Of a stretch of DNA of 40,266 bases, positions 19,406-28,215 are shown in pieces (positions within the stretch are counted from its first letter, which is position 1; each line of letters starts with the position of its first letter). The stretch lies in assembly GCA_016787605.1 (NCBI GenBank), contig JAEUUE010000119.1, positions 1 to 40,266 of the forward strand, written 5' to 3'. The translations under genes were made by a program, and so were the position numbers. This stretch comes from Cyclobacteriaceae bacterium. GTDB lineage: Bacteria; Bacteroidota; Bacteroidia; Cytophagales; Cyclobacteriaceae. The notes beneath the pieces are model-generated. The model was not told the origin of the DNA and searched no databases. It saw only the letters and a list, made by a program, of their open reading frames with translations.

Positions 19406-20218
19406 TTGAAAGATTATTACAAGATACTCCGCATCTCCCGGTTGGCGTCGGCCGCCGACGTTAAAAGAGCGTACCGACGGCTGGCCGTCTTGTTTCACCC
19501 CGACAAGAACAGTTCACCGGAAGCCCTCCGGCTATTCCAGGAAGTCAATGAGGCCCACGAGGTGCTCTCCGACCCGCTCAAGCGATCCAACTACGACAGC
19601 TTGTTGGATGGCGGCGGCACGGTAGCGCAACCCGCCGCCCCGCCGGGAGGATGGCACCGGGATCCCGCCTACCGGCGTCGGCAGCAACAGGGCTATCGCC
19701 CGGCCAAGCCGGGTCCCTCGGAGAAATTGCTGATGATGCTTCACATGCTTCGCTTTCTCCGGACGGCTTCGCTGGTGGGCCTCGCCTGGTGCCTGTTCCT
19801 GGTCGTCGACTACAGCCTTCCGTCCCGGGTGAGCGCTGAAAAAGTTCTGCCGGAGGGTCACCGGCCGATTTCCTGGCAACTCCACCACGAGCCCAATGTG
19901 ATTGTCACCGACAAGGGTCACCATTTTCCTATTCCCTGGGAGGGCCTCGACTACTTTCCCGTCGGTTCTGAAGTGGAAGTGATCACTTCCCGCGTGCTCA
20001 ATGTGCTGGTCCAGGTGGAAGCTCAGGACGACAAATTTGTGGTGGACAGTCTTGCTTCCATTTACCAGAATATGATGATTGTGCCGATCGTTTTGCTCAT
20101 CCTTTCCCTGGCCGGGCTGCTGGTGAAGCAAGGCATTGAGTTCCGGTTTAACCTGCTGGTGGCCATCGGCATTTTGCTGATCTTCAACCTTATTTTTCTC
20201 CTGTTCTCCATACTGTGA
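19406..20218 (+). CDS. Membrane-anchored DnaJ-domain protein
   Basis: The protein has 270 residues. A complete J domain lies at residues 1-62, starting KDYYKILRISRLASAADVK and carrying the HPD tripeptide at 31-33 (LFHPDKNSS) needed to stimulate an Hsp70. A Pro/Gln/Arg-rich linker is followed by a membrane span at about 117-137, an extracytoplasmic beta-rich region, and two C-terminal spans (NMMIVPIVLLILSLAGLLV and FNLLVAIGILLIFNLIFLL). There is no zinc-finger domain, so it is a class III J-protein. The start is TTG at 19406, the only start that gives the normal J-domain beginning. It probably recruits DnaK to the membrane (inference). Confidence 0.85.
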   Translation: MKDYYKILRISRLASAADVKRAYRRLAVLFHPDKNSSPEALRLFQEVNEAHEVLSDPLKRSNYDSLLDGGGTVAQPAAPPGGWHRDPAYRRRQQQGYRPAKPGPSEKLLMMLHMLRFLRTASLVGLAWCLFLVVDYSLPSRVSAEKVLPEGHRPISWQLHHEPNVIVTDKGHHFPIPWEGLDYFPVGSEVEVITSRVLNVLVQVEAQDDKFVVDSLASIYQNMMIVPIVLLILSLAGLLVKQGIEFRFNLLVAIGILLIFNLIFLLFSIL

Positions 20219-20221
20219 ACC

Positions 20222-20569
20222 ATGAAAAAGAATGACTGGAAAAAACGGGAAGGTGTCGTGTTCTCAACGGACCCATCCTTTAGCTATCAGCATCAATCCG
20301 CTCCGGAGGAGTCGACCCTGCCACCCCAACAACAGCAGCTTCGCGTGGAGCTCGACCGGTCAGGCAGGGCGGGCAAGCAGGTCACGCTGGTGACGGGTTT
20401 TGTAGGCACCCAGGCCGACCGCGAGTCGCTCTGCAAGTTGTTAAAGGCCAAATGCGGTGCAGGTGGATCCGTGAAAGATGGGGATATTCTCATCCAGGGC
20501 GATATGCGCCAGAAGGTGGGGCAGGCCCTGCAAAAGGAGGGGTACAAGGTGAAATTGATCGGAGGATAA
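20222..20569 (+). CDS. eIF1/SUI1-like translation factor (YciH family)
   Basis: The protein has 115 residues. A basic, disordered N-terminus (about 1-38) is followed by the SUI1 fold, with the conserved pattern KQVTLVTGFVGTQADRESL, then LLKAKCGAGGSVKDGDILIQGD and a final GYKVKLIGG. These glycine turns and the KxxCGxGGxVKDG-type segment define the family. In bacteria the YciH type may influence start-codon choice; its exact role is unclear (family knowledge). It begins 3 bases after the stop of the J-protein gene, so the two form an operon. Confidence 0.92.
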   Translation: MKKNDWKKREGVVFSTDPSFSYQHQSAPEESTLPPQQQQLRVELDRSGRAGKQVTLVTGFVGTQADRESLCKLLKAKCGAGGSVKDGDILIQGDMRQKVGQALQKEGYKVKLIGG

Positions 20570-20623
20570 AGCACCCTGCCGCGGTTTCTGATCAGCGGTA
20601 ATTTTCGGCCCCGTTTTTGTACT

Positions 20624-20631
20624 TACCTTTG
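20624..20631 (+). promoter_or_regulatory. Putative -7 element (TACCTTTG) of phosphatase gene
   Basis: This is an exact TAnnTTTG match, 33 bases upstream of the ATG at 20665. No clear TTG is seen 18-21 bases further upstream. Confidence 0.5.
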
Positions 20632-20664
20632 GAAAAATCGAATCCTCCTGTAATCTCTTTTCAC

Positions 20665-22089
20665 ATGCGTCGTGGTCTTTTGCTTTTCTTGCTCCTGACG
20701 AGCTTCGCGGTTTCCGCCCAACGAATTGTTGTACCCCCTTACCTTCAGCCAGGAAATACCTCCTCACTCTCCAAGGAGATGAAAGTGGTGCTTTGGGAAG
20801 TGGACAGTGTGGCGGGCAACTGTAAAGTGGAATTTGTGGAAGGCAAATCCTTTGAAGGGGCGACCAAAATTACCGTCAGCAAGATCACCTCGCAGGCGCT
20901 GACCTTTGGCGGCCGAACTTCCTATCTCTACCGTGCACCCCTGACCGGCCTGAAATTGGATGCCGACTATACCTACCGGGTGTCATTGGGCGACCAGGTG
21001 ATTACTACCGCAACATTCCGCACGCGGACAAAAGGCAATGCGGTCCGGTTCGTGGCGTTTGGCGATATGGGTGCGGGAACGCCGCAACAGGCTGCCATCT
21101 CGTACCAGATGCACCTGCAGAACCCTCAGTTCGTGCTGGCTACCGGCGACATCGCCTACAGCTATGGTCTGGCCAGGGAATTCAAAGCACGGTTCTTCCC
21201 GTACTATACCACCCTGGAACCTTCTCCGGATAAGGGTGCCCCGTTAATGCAGTCGGTTCCTTTCTATCTCTTCCCGGGGAACCATGATTTATATGGCGCT
21301 GATCTCCTGAAGTTTCCCGATGGGATGGCTCTCTACTATTACAGTGATGGCCCGATGAACGCTCCGGTAACCGAGTTTACCACGGAAGTCAAGGGTCCGG
21401 AAGACCGGATCAAAGCCTTCAAGAAGGCGTCGGAGGGCCGGTTCCCGAAGATGAATAATTTCTCCTTCGACGTGGGCAATGTGCACATTGCAGCCCTGGA
21501 CGCCAATTCGTATGTGAATCCACTCGATGGCGCGTTGATTGAATGGCTAAGGCGTGATATCCAGTCGAGCAAAGCCGACTGGAAAGTGGTGACGTTCCAT
21601 CACCCGGGCTTCAATTCCAGCAAGGCGCACTATGACTACCAGCAAATGCGTTTGCTGTCGCCGGTGCTCGAACAACTGGGTGTGGACCTGGTCATCAACA
21701 GCCACGTACACAACTATCAGCGGTCCAGGCCGCTGCGGTTTGCCCCGAAACTGAATGAGGCAGGAGACCGGTACGTGATTAGCCCGGAAGGCCGGGTGGA
21801 TGGCAAGTTTACGCTGGATGAGAAATTTGACGGGGTCAACACTACCAAGGCCGACGGAATCATCTACATCGTCAGTGGTTCGGGCGGCGCCGGGCTTTAC
21901 GATTCTCCCATCAGCAACAACCCGGAGCTTTGGAAGCATGAACCGGCCGACAACTGGGTGCCGTTCACGGTTAAACTGATATCCGACGTTCACTCGTTCA
22001 CGCTCGTGGATGTCATTGGAAAGAGTCTTGTCCTGAAGCAGATCAACCTCAAGGGCGAAGTGCTCGACGAGATCAAGATGACCAAGTAG
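20665..22089 (+). CDS. Secreted purple-acid-phosphatase-like metallophosphoesterase
   Basis: The protein has 474 residues. The signal peptide MRRGLLLFLLLTSFAVSAQ is followed by a fibronectin-like N-terminal domain typical of purple acid phosphatases (about 22-125). The metallophosphoesterase domain has the ordered metal ligands: FGDMG, ATGDIAYSYG, PGNHDLYG, TFHHPGF and NSHVHNYQRS. The set is complete for a di-metal centre. The protein is probably periplasmic or exported and hydrolyses phosphomonoesters or diesters. ATG at 20665 is chosen because it gives the signal peptide; the longer frame from 20617 adds a polar tail before it. Its own promoter-like element lies upstream. Confidence 0.9.
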   Translation: MRRGLLLFLLLTSFAVSAQRIVVPPYLQPGNTSSLSKEMKVVLWEVDSVAGNCKVEFVEGKSFEGATKITVSKITSQALTFGGRTSYLYRAPLTGLKLDADYTYRVSLGDQVITTATFRTRTKGNAVRFVAFGDMGAGTPQQAAISYQMHLQNPQFVLATGDIAYSYGLAREFKARFFPYYTTLEPSPDKGAPLMQSVPFYLFPGNHDLYGADLLKFPDGMALYYYSDGPMNAPVTEFTTEVKGPEDRIKAFKKASEGRFPKMNNFSFDVGNVHIAALDANSYVNPLDGALIEWLRRDIQSSKADWKVVTFHHPGFNSSKAHYDYQQMRLLSPVLEQLGVDLVINSHVHNYQRSRPLRFAPKLNEAGDRYVISPEGRVDGKFTLDEKFDGVNTTKADGIIYIVSGSGGAGLYDSPISNNPELWKHEPADNWVPFTVKLISDVHSFTLVDVIGKSLVLKQINLKGEVLDEIKMTK

Positions 22090-22186
22090 TTCTTGCCGCC
22101 GGGTAATGCCGCGCGTGCATTCCGTTTGTTCGGGTTCGTGAATTCCTATATATTGGTCATCGAACCCCAACCAAACACCTTACCGT

Positions 22187-23176
22187 ATGATGATCCTCAG
22201 GTACGTGGGCTTCTTGGCCTTGGCCGTGGTTATCGGCATTGCAGGATTATTAATCTATCTCAAATTCGGGCTTCCGGACATCGCCGATGCCGAAGAGCTC
22301 AAGATTGAATACACCCCGGAGCGTATCGAAAGGGGGCGCTACCTTGCCAATTCGGTGACGGTATGCATGGACTGTCACTCGACCCGCGACTGGAGTCGTT
22401 TCTCGGGTCCGATCACACCCGGCACCCTGGGGCAGGGCGGTGACCGCTTTGACCAGTCCATGGGATTTCCGGGTGTATTTTTTGCCCGTAACATTACACC
22501 CGCGGGAATCAGCCGGTATACCGATGGCGAATTATATCGGGTGATTACCACGGGCGTGACCAAGGAGGGGAGGGCGATGTTTCCGCTGATGCCTTACCTC
22601 TACTACGGCCGTATGGACCCGGAAGACATCTACAGCATCATCGCCTACGTCCGGTCAATCCCTTCCATCGAGAACACTGTGGATGAGTCGAGGGCTGACT
22701 TCCCGGTAAACTTCATTCTCAACACCATGCCTCAGCCGGCCCATCCTCAGAAGCGCCCGGATACAACGGACATACTGGCTTATGGGGCCTACATGGCCAA
22801 TGCCTCCGGATGCGTCGAGTGCCATACCCGGGTAAGTGGCAAAGGGGTAATCATTGAGGAGGAGTCTTTTTCCGGCGGACGGGAGTTTCTTTTCCCCGAC
22901 AAGTCGGTGCTCCGTTCTGCCAACCTGACCTCCGATCCCGAGACCGGCATTGGAAAATGGACCGAGGAGATGTTCCTGAGGAAGTTTACCATCTACGGGG
23001 ATTCCAGCTACGTGCCGCCCAAAGTGGCCCCGGGTGAATACAATAGCGTCATGCCGTGGACGATGTACGGCCACATGAAGACCAGTGACCTGAAAGCCAT
23101 TTACGCGTACCTGAAGACCATCGCGCCCATCCCCAACCTGGTGACCAAGTTCACGCCGGGGACGGCGGCCCAATAG
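22187..23176 (+). CDS. Membrane-anchored diheme cytochrome c
   Basis: The protein has 329 residues. An N-terminal anchor (about 5-27, VGFLALAVVIGIAGLLIYL) leads into two cytochrome c domains with haem sites CMDCH at 60-64 and CVECH at 209-213. The domains contain FFARNITPAGISRYTDGELYR and SANLTSDPETGIGKWTEEMF, the pattern of gluconate/alcohol-dehydrogenase-type diheme cytochromes. Candidate methionine ligands are in MFPLMPY and SVMPWTMY. It probably passes electrons in the periplasm. No dehydrogenase partner is adjacent. The TPM-domain gene starts 5 bases after its stop, suggesting one transcript. Confidence 0.9.
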   Translation: MMILRYVGFLALAVVIGIAGLLIYLKFGLPDIADAEELKIEYTPERIERGRYLANSVTVCMDCHSTRDWSRFSGPITPGTLGQGGDRFDQSMGFPGVFFARNITPAGISRYTDGELYRVITTGVTKEGRAMFPLMPYLYYGRMDPEDIYSIIAYVRSIPSIENTVDESRADFPVNFILNTMPQPAHPQKRPDTTDILAYGAYMANASGCVECHTRVSGKGVIIEEESFSGGREFLFPDKSVLRSANLTSDPETGIGKWTEEMFLRKFTIYGDSSYVPPKVAPGEYNSVMPWTMYGHMKTSDLKAIYAYLKTIAPIPNLVTKFTPGTAAQ

Positions 23177-23181
23177 CCTAG

Positions 23182-24600
23182 ATGCGGAAATTCTTCCTAG
23201 TCCTTTGCCTGGTCGCGGAGTCCGTCTTCGCGCAACAAACGTATACGGTTGAATCAGTACCGAACGTTAAGGTCGCCGAAAACAGGCTTGTCTCGGATCC
23301 CGAAAAGATTCTCAATGAAGCGACGGTAGCCCGGCTCGATCGGCAATTAGCTGAATTGGAGTCAGCCACAACCTCACAGGTGGCGGTAGTGGTGCTTCCG
23401 TCCATAGGCACGCAGGACATTTTCCAGTTTGCGCAGGAGCTTTTTGTTCATTGGGGTATAGGACAGGCTTCCAATGACAACGGCCTGCTTATCCTTTTGG
23501 TGATGGACCAGCGCACCGTCCGATTTCACACTGGCCATGGATTGGAGGGAATGCTCCCGGATGTCGTGTGCAAGAGAATCCAGGAACAATACATGGTACC
23601 CCTCTTTCGGGAAGGGAAGAATGACGAAGCCCTGATCGCCGGGGTGGAAGAGGTGGTCAGGATACTCACCGACCCGGTTTACGCCGTAGAGATTCGCGGC
23701 CAGGCTGAAGGTCCGCCGCTCTGGGACCTGGTCTACCCGATGGTTCTTTCCGTTGGAGGTCTCGTGCTGCTGATCGTCTTCCTCATCCGCCGGCGCCATT
23801 TTTCCGACTCCCCGAAGGCGCTGTCCACACCCTACAGCGAAATGAGGTTAAGCCGGCTTCAGTGGCTGTTGGAATTTGGCGGGCTCCCGGCACTGATTCT
23901 CGTGGGTCTGGACAACAGCGGGATGGATAGTCCCTGGCTACCGGCCGGTGTTGGCCTCTATGGCTACTTCCTCCTGACCTTGCTTCACAAGCGATTGCGC
24001 ATGCGCACCGTGGTAGACCGGCTGGTCGAACAGAAGAAGTTCAAGCGGACCGTGGAGTTCTTTGAGGAGTATCGGACAGGCTGGCTGGTATCCGCCATCT
24101 TCTTCCCGCTGCCGTTTCTGATTCACTACCCGATGTACCTGCGCCGTATGACCTTTTACCGCAACCATCCCCGTGATTGCGAGAAGTGCGGCAAGCCGGT
24201 CCGAAAACTTGACGAGCGCGCCGACGATGCGTACCTGACCAAGGCAAAGGTATTCGAAGAAGGACTTAAGTCGGTCGATTATGACGTGTGGCTGTGTGAC
24301 CACTGCGGGACCTACTTCGAGCTGATGTATCCCAACCGGTCATCCAAGTATACGCATTGCCCGAAATGCAAGACCAAGGCCTGGTACCTCAAGTCGAACC
24401 GCACCCTCGTGAGTCCTACCACGAGCAGTTCGGGGACCGGCGAGAAGGTACATGAATGCAAGTTCTGCGGTCACCAGGTGGTTTCCAGGTATACGATCGC
24501 GCAACTGTCGGATTCCAGCAGCTCGGGGGGAGGGGGAAGTTCCGGAGGAAGCTTTGGCGGCGGCAGTTCAGGCGGCGGCGGCGCCAGCAGCAGCTGGTAA
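23182..24600 (+). CDS. TPM-domain (YgcG-like) membrane protein with two zinc-ribbon-like CxxC pairs
   Basis: The protein has 472 residues. A signal peptide ends at VFAQQ, and the TPM domain follows (about 30-160; ATVARLDRQLAELE, then SQVAVVVLPSIG and NDNGLLILLV, FHTGHGLEGMLPDV). There is a membrane span at about 186-207, further hydrophobic segments, and then four CxxC motifs (CEKC, CDHC, CPKC, CKFC) between about 333 and 435. The C-terminus is a Gly/Ser-rich tail ending in SSSW. TPM proteins act in photosystem II repair in plants and are mostly of unknown role in bacteria. It shares a transcript with the cytochrome c gene (5-base gap). Confidence 0.88.
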   Translation: MRKFFLVLCLVAESVFAQQTYTVESVPNVKVAENRLVSDPEKILNEATVARLDRQLAELESATTSQVAVVVLPSIGTQDIFQFAQELFVHWGIGQASNDNGLLILLVMDQRTVRFHTGHGLEGMLPDVVCKRIQEQYMVPLFREGKNDEALIAGVEEVVRILTDPVYAVEIRGQAEGPPLWDLVYPMVLSVGGLVLLIVFLIRRRHFSDSPKALSTPYSEMRLSRLQWLLEFGGLPALILVGLDNSGMDSPWLPAGVGLYGYFLLTLLHKRLRMRTVVDRLVEQKKFKRTVEFFEEYRTGWLVSAIFFPLPFLIHYPMYLRRMTFYRNHPRDCEKCGKPVRKLDERADDAYLTKAKVFEEGLKSVDYDVWLCDHCGTYFELMYPNRSSKYTHCPKCKTKAWYLKSNRTLVSPTTSSSGTGEKVHECKFCGHQVVSRYTIAQLSDSSSSGGGGSSGGSFGGGSSGGGGASSSW

Positions 24601-24633
24601 AATCTCTACCGGCGTCTGTATTTCACTTACGGT

Positions 24634-26217
24634 CTATCTTCTCAGGTAATCTGTTCCCCTAAGAACTTTCCCTGCCCGGTTGGGTGTCATGCCACTCGGA
24701 TCCACGGTGATGACTCCGCCGACGATGACGTATTGAATGCCTTGCGGGTACTGGTGCGGCTTTTCGAACGTCGATTTGTCGATCACCTTTTCGGCATCAA
24801 ATACCGTGATGTCCGCCACTTTTCCCTTCTCGATAACGCCGCGGTCGTCCAGGTGAATTCGCTGGGCCGGCAGGGAGGTCATTTTCCGGATGGCCTCCTC
24901 GAGGGAAAGCACCTTTAACTCCCGAACATAGTGCCCAAGGATTCGGGGGAACGTTCCATAGGCCCTGGGGTGGGGGTGATCTTCACCGAACCTGGCCAGG
25001 CCTCCGTCGGAAGCATGCATGGTGAACGGGTGCCGCATGATGCGCACGACGTCCTCTTCACTCATGGCGTGGAAAATGCATCCGGCACCACCCTTCAATT
25101 GCATCTCTACCGTGGCCAGCGCTCCATTTTCGATGTTCGGTTCCTTGCCTTTCATGACCACGTAGTCGTGAAGCGTCTTCCCCTGCAACGTGCTGTCCCA
25201 GGAGACATTGGCAAACTGGATGTTCTTGAGGTCGCCGCCGCCGCGGTCATTGAGGAGATTGAACTTAATGCCGTCGAGGATTTTGGTCAGCTGCTTCTTG
25301 TCGGAGGTGCGTTTCTTGAAGTCGTCGGCAGAGCCTTCGAGGGCCCACGAGGGGATGAGAACACTGAGCCCGGTGTGGCTGGCCGTGTAGGGATACTGGT
25401 CCATCATCACATCCAGCCCTGAGGCGCGGGCGGAGTCAACCAGGGCGGTGGTGATCTTGCTGGCTCCCCACATGGGCTTGCCCATCGCTTTGTGGTGGGT
25501 GAGGACTATGGGGATCTTCGCCTCGCGGCCGATGAGGATGGCTTCTCGTACGCCTGCCAGCAGCCCGAGGCCTTCTTCGCGCAAATGGCTGGTATAGATC
25601 CCGCCCAGGCCCCCGGCCACTTCAGAAAGGGCGATGACTTCGCTGGTTTCAGAGAATGTTCCCGGCAGGTACTTCAGGCCGGTCGACAACCCGAAAGCAC
25701 CTTCGTTCATGGCTCTTCGTACCATCGCTTTCATGGTGTCCAGTTCAGCGGCCGTTGGCTTGCGGTTTTCGTTCCCCATGACGTTCCGCCGAATGGTGTT
25801 GTGCCCGGTGAGGTAGGCCACATTCATCCCCAAAGAAAAGTGGGCAGAAAGGGAATCGAGATATTTGCCGAGGGGCCAGGGTCCGCCACCATCGGGTCCA
25901 CCCAGGGCTGTGGTTACACCTTGTCGTACATGGCTTTCGGCATCAGGCATCCGCATGATGGGTTCGATGTGGGCATGCAGGTCGATGAAGCCTGGCGATA
26001 TCATCAGCCCGGTGGCATCAATGCGTTGGGTCGCCTCTGCGCCGGACAAATTGCCGAGGCCTGCAATACGCCCGTCCTTGATGCCGACATCCGCCATCAC
26101 GGCCGGCGTGCCCTTTCCATCCAGCACGCTGCCGTGTTCGATCACCAGGTCATACTTCTCCTTTGGCGCACACGCCCCAAGAACCGCCAGGCAAAAAACA
26201 ATCCATGTGCCTCTCAT
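24634..26217 (-). CDS. N-acyl-D-amino-acid deacylase-like amidohydrolase, lipoprotein
   Basis: The protein has 527 residues. The signal MRGTWIVFCLAVLGAC has a lipobox (LGAC), so it is likely a lipoprotein. The amidohydrolase metal motif DLHAHIEP is at about residues 78-85. EGAFGLSTGLKYLPG, VLTHHKAMGKP and MHASDGGLARFGEDHPHPRAY follow the D-aminoacylase family order, and the last provides the catalytic aspartate. The C-terminal beta-sandwich (KVADITVFDAEKVID) is typical. It removes acyl groups from D-amino acids or related compounds (family knowledge); the substrate is not certain. It is downstream of the DUF885 gene (59-base gap) on the same strand. Confidence 0.9.
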   Translation of the reverse strand: MRGTWIVFCLAVLGACAPKEKYDLVIEHGSVLDGKGTPAVMADVGIKDGRIAGLGNLSGAEATQRIDATGLMISPGFIDLHAHIEPIMRMPDAESHVRQGVTTALGGPDGGGPWPLGKYLDSLSAHFSLGMNVAYLTGHNTIRRNVMGNENRKPTAAELDTMKAMVRRAMNEGAFGLSTGLKYLPGTFSETSEVIALSEVAGGLGGIYTSHLREEGLGLLAGVREAILIGREAKIPIVLTHHKAMGKPMWGASKITTALVDSARASGLDVMMDQYPYTASHTGLSVLIPSWALEGSADDFKKRTSDKKQLTKILDGIKFNLLNDRGGGDLKNIQFANVSWDSTLQGKTLHDYVVMKGKEPNIENGALATVEMQLKGGAGCIFHAMSEEDVVRIMRHPFTMHASDGGLARFGEDHPHPRAYGTFPRILGHYVRELKVLSLEEAIRKMTSLPAQRIHLDDRGVIEKGKVADITVFDAEKVIDKSTFEKPHQYPQGIQYVIVGGVITVDPSGMTPNRAGKVLRGTDYLRR

Positions 26218-26276
26218 ATAATTCTTCGTTTACTTGGCCTTAAACCTTCAGCTTTTAGCCTTTAGGCTTCTCTCCC

Positions 26277-28058
26277 TCACATGTTCGCCCGCTGAATATA
26301 ACGGTCGATCTTCTGCTCCAGCAAATTCAGGGGCAGCGACCCGGCATCCAGCATTTCATTATGGAACTGCTTGATGTCGAAGCGGTCGCCCAGTTCTTTC
26401 TCGGCTTTGGCACGAAGTTCCAAAATCTTGAGTTGTCCTACTTTGTAGGCTACGGCCTGTCCGGGGTTGGCCATGTAGCGTTCGATCTCAGAAATGATCG
26501 CATTCTCCGGCTGGGGACCGTGCTCCTTGAAATAGTCAATGGCCTGTTCGCGGGTCCATCCCTGCGAGTGCAGTCCGGCATCGACAACAAGCCGGATGGC
26601 GCGGTGCATTTCGCCGGAGAGCATGCCCATGTAGGAGTAAGGATCCTGGTAGAGTCCAAGCTCTTTACCCAGCGATTCGGCATACAAGCCCCAGCCTTCT
26701 GAGAAAACGGTTTCGGAGAGTGCGCGACGGAATTCAGGTAAATCGGTGTTCTCGGCCTTCAGCGCAATCTGGTAGTGGTGACCCGGGATGGCTTCATGGA
26801 CAAAGAGATCTTCCATGGCCATGGTTGAATATTCATTCACGTTGCGCAGGGGAAAGTAGAATATCCCGGGGCGCGATCCGTCGGTCGTGCCCACCATGTA
26901 GTGCGCCGCGGACGTAGCTTCGCGGAATTTCTCGATGGGTCGAACCTCGAATTTCATCTTCGGCACCTTGTCGAACAACCGCTCGAGGTTGGGCTTCATC
27001 TTGTCGTAGATGGCGTAGTAGGCGGCCACCACCTCGTCGCCCGATTTGAAGGGGCGGAGTTCTTTCTTGGTGCGCAGGTGATCGAAGAAGGCGGGCAAAT
27101 CGCCCTTGAAGCCGACCTGCTGCTTTACCTTTTCCATTTCTTCGGAGATCCGTGCCACTTCCTTCTGTCCAAGCGCGAAAATCTCATCGGCGGTCATGTT
27201 GGTGGTGGTGTAGCGCTTGAGCAGGTAGGCATAGAATTCCTTACCCTGGGGAACCCCGTCGATCCCTGACGTTTGGCGGCAGGCCGGGAGGTATTCCGTT
27301 TCCGCGAAAGTGCGGAGTTTCTGGTAAGCCGGGATCACCTTCGATTCGATCATCGTACGATAGGCCGCCGCGAGACGGGCCGTGTCCTCCGGAGAAAAAT
27401 CGGCCGGGAATTTCTTGATGGGCATGTAGTACATGTGGTCCTTCACCGGCCCGTGGTCGAAATTGGCCAGCTGGGGGATCATCTTCTCGGCGTTCACTTT
27501 CGGAATCACGAACCCTGACTTCATGCCTTTGCGCATGTTGGCGATGGCGGAATCGCACCAGGGAAGAAACGCATCCACGCGCTTGATCCAGTTCTCATAG
27601 TCGGTGACGGTCTTGAAGGGCTGGTTGCCGGTCCCGCTCGCCAGCTGGGCCATTTGCGTGGGCAGCGACCGAAGCTGGTTCATGGGCATAAGGTCGTCAT
27701 TGAATTTCAGCCCCTCCAGGCTGATGTCGCACTGGTGCATGAGGATGTCGTAGCTCAGCCGGTCGTTGTCGGAAAGGGTGGACGGATCAAAGGTGAGGAG
27801 CTGGGTCCGGTAACGAGTATAGAATTCTTTCACCCGGTTGCGGTGCTCCTGGGTGATGGTGTTGGGCAGCTGATCATTGTAACGCGGATCGCCCAGGCTG
27901 GTAGCCAGCAGGGGGTTCAGGCGGAGGTAATCCTCATAGTAGGATTTGTACAGGCTGTCTAGCGTAGGGAACTGCCGCCCGCGGGTGGTGGCGTCCTTGG
28001 AGGCACAGGAGGCCAGCACGAGACTGGCGAAGAGTAAAAATGCGAATAGGCGATTCAT
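26277..28058 (-). CDS. DUF885 family putative peptidase, lipoprotein
   Basis: The protein has 593 residues. The signal MNRLFAFLLFASLVLASC carries a lipobox (LASC), so it is likely anchored in the envelope. The DUF885 hallmark HEAIPGHHYQ is present at about residue 418, followed by SEGWGLYAESLG, which gives a metallopeptidase-like HExxxHH plus downstream glutamate arrangement. The rest is helical. Members behave as periplasmic peptidases or are uncharacterised. With the D-aminoacylase-like gene downstream it suggests extracytoplasmic use of peptides or modified amino acids (inference). Confidence 0.9.
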   Translation of the reverse strand: MNRLFAFLLFASLVLASCASKDATTRGRQFPTLDSLYKSYYEDYLRLNPLLATSLGDPRYNDQLPNTITQEHRNRVKEFYTRYRTQLLTFDPSTLSDNDRLSYDILMHQCDISLEGLKFNDDLMPMNQLRSLPTQMAQLASGTGNQPFKTVTDYENWIKRVDAFLPWCDSAIANMRKGMKSGFVIPKVNAEKMIPQLANFDHGPVKDHMYYMPIKKFPADFSPEDTARLAAAYRTMIESKVIPAYQKLRTFAETEYLPACRQTSGIDGVPQGKEFYAYLLKRYTTTNMTADEIFALGQKEVARISEEMEKVKQQVGFKGDLPAFFDHLRTKKELRPFKSGDEVVAAYYAIYDKMKPNLERLFDKVPKMKFEVRPIEKFREATSAAHYMVGTTDGSRPGIFYFPLRNVNEYSTMAMEDLFVHEAIPGHHYQIALKAENTDLPEFRRALSETVFSEGWGLYAESLGKELGLYQDPYSYMGMLSGEMHRAIRLVVDAGLHSQGWTREQAIDYFKEHGPQPENAIISEIERYMANPGQAVAYKVGQLKILELRAKAEKELGDRFDIKQFHNEMLDAGSLPLNLLEQKIDRYIQRANM

Positions 28059-28160
28059 GGCAATCAGGTTTTGGTGGTGAAGGTAAGTCTTCTGCGGCTA
28101 GCCTGACTCGGTCACGACCTGAAATTATGCCAGCGGTAGAACCTCCTGATATCCCTGCAA

Positions 28161-28194
28161 TAAAAAAGGAAATGAACACGGGGTTCATTTCCTT
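28161..28194 (-). terminator. Intrinsic terminator of the S33 hydrolase operon
   Basis: On the minus strand a 12-base stem (28194-28183 with 28177-28166) around a 5-base loop is followed by TTTTTTA (28167-28161). It lies 22 bases past the stop of the gene at 28216. The stem is perfect. Confidence 0.88.
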
Positions 28195-28215
28195 GCTGGC
28201 CGCGTAGGCCTTCCG

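Noticed and set aside
24931-26265. Plus-strand open frames of 163 and 257 codons
   Set aside because: They are shadows of the D-aminoacylase-like gene, which has a lipobox and conserved metal motifs on the minus strand.
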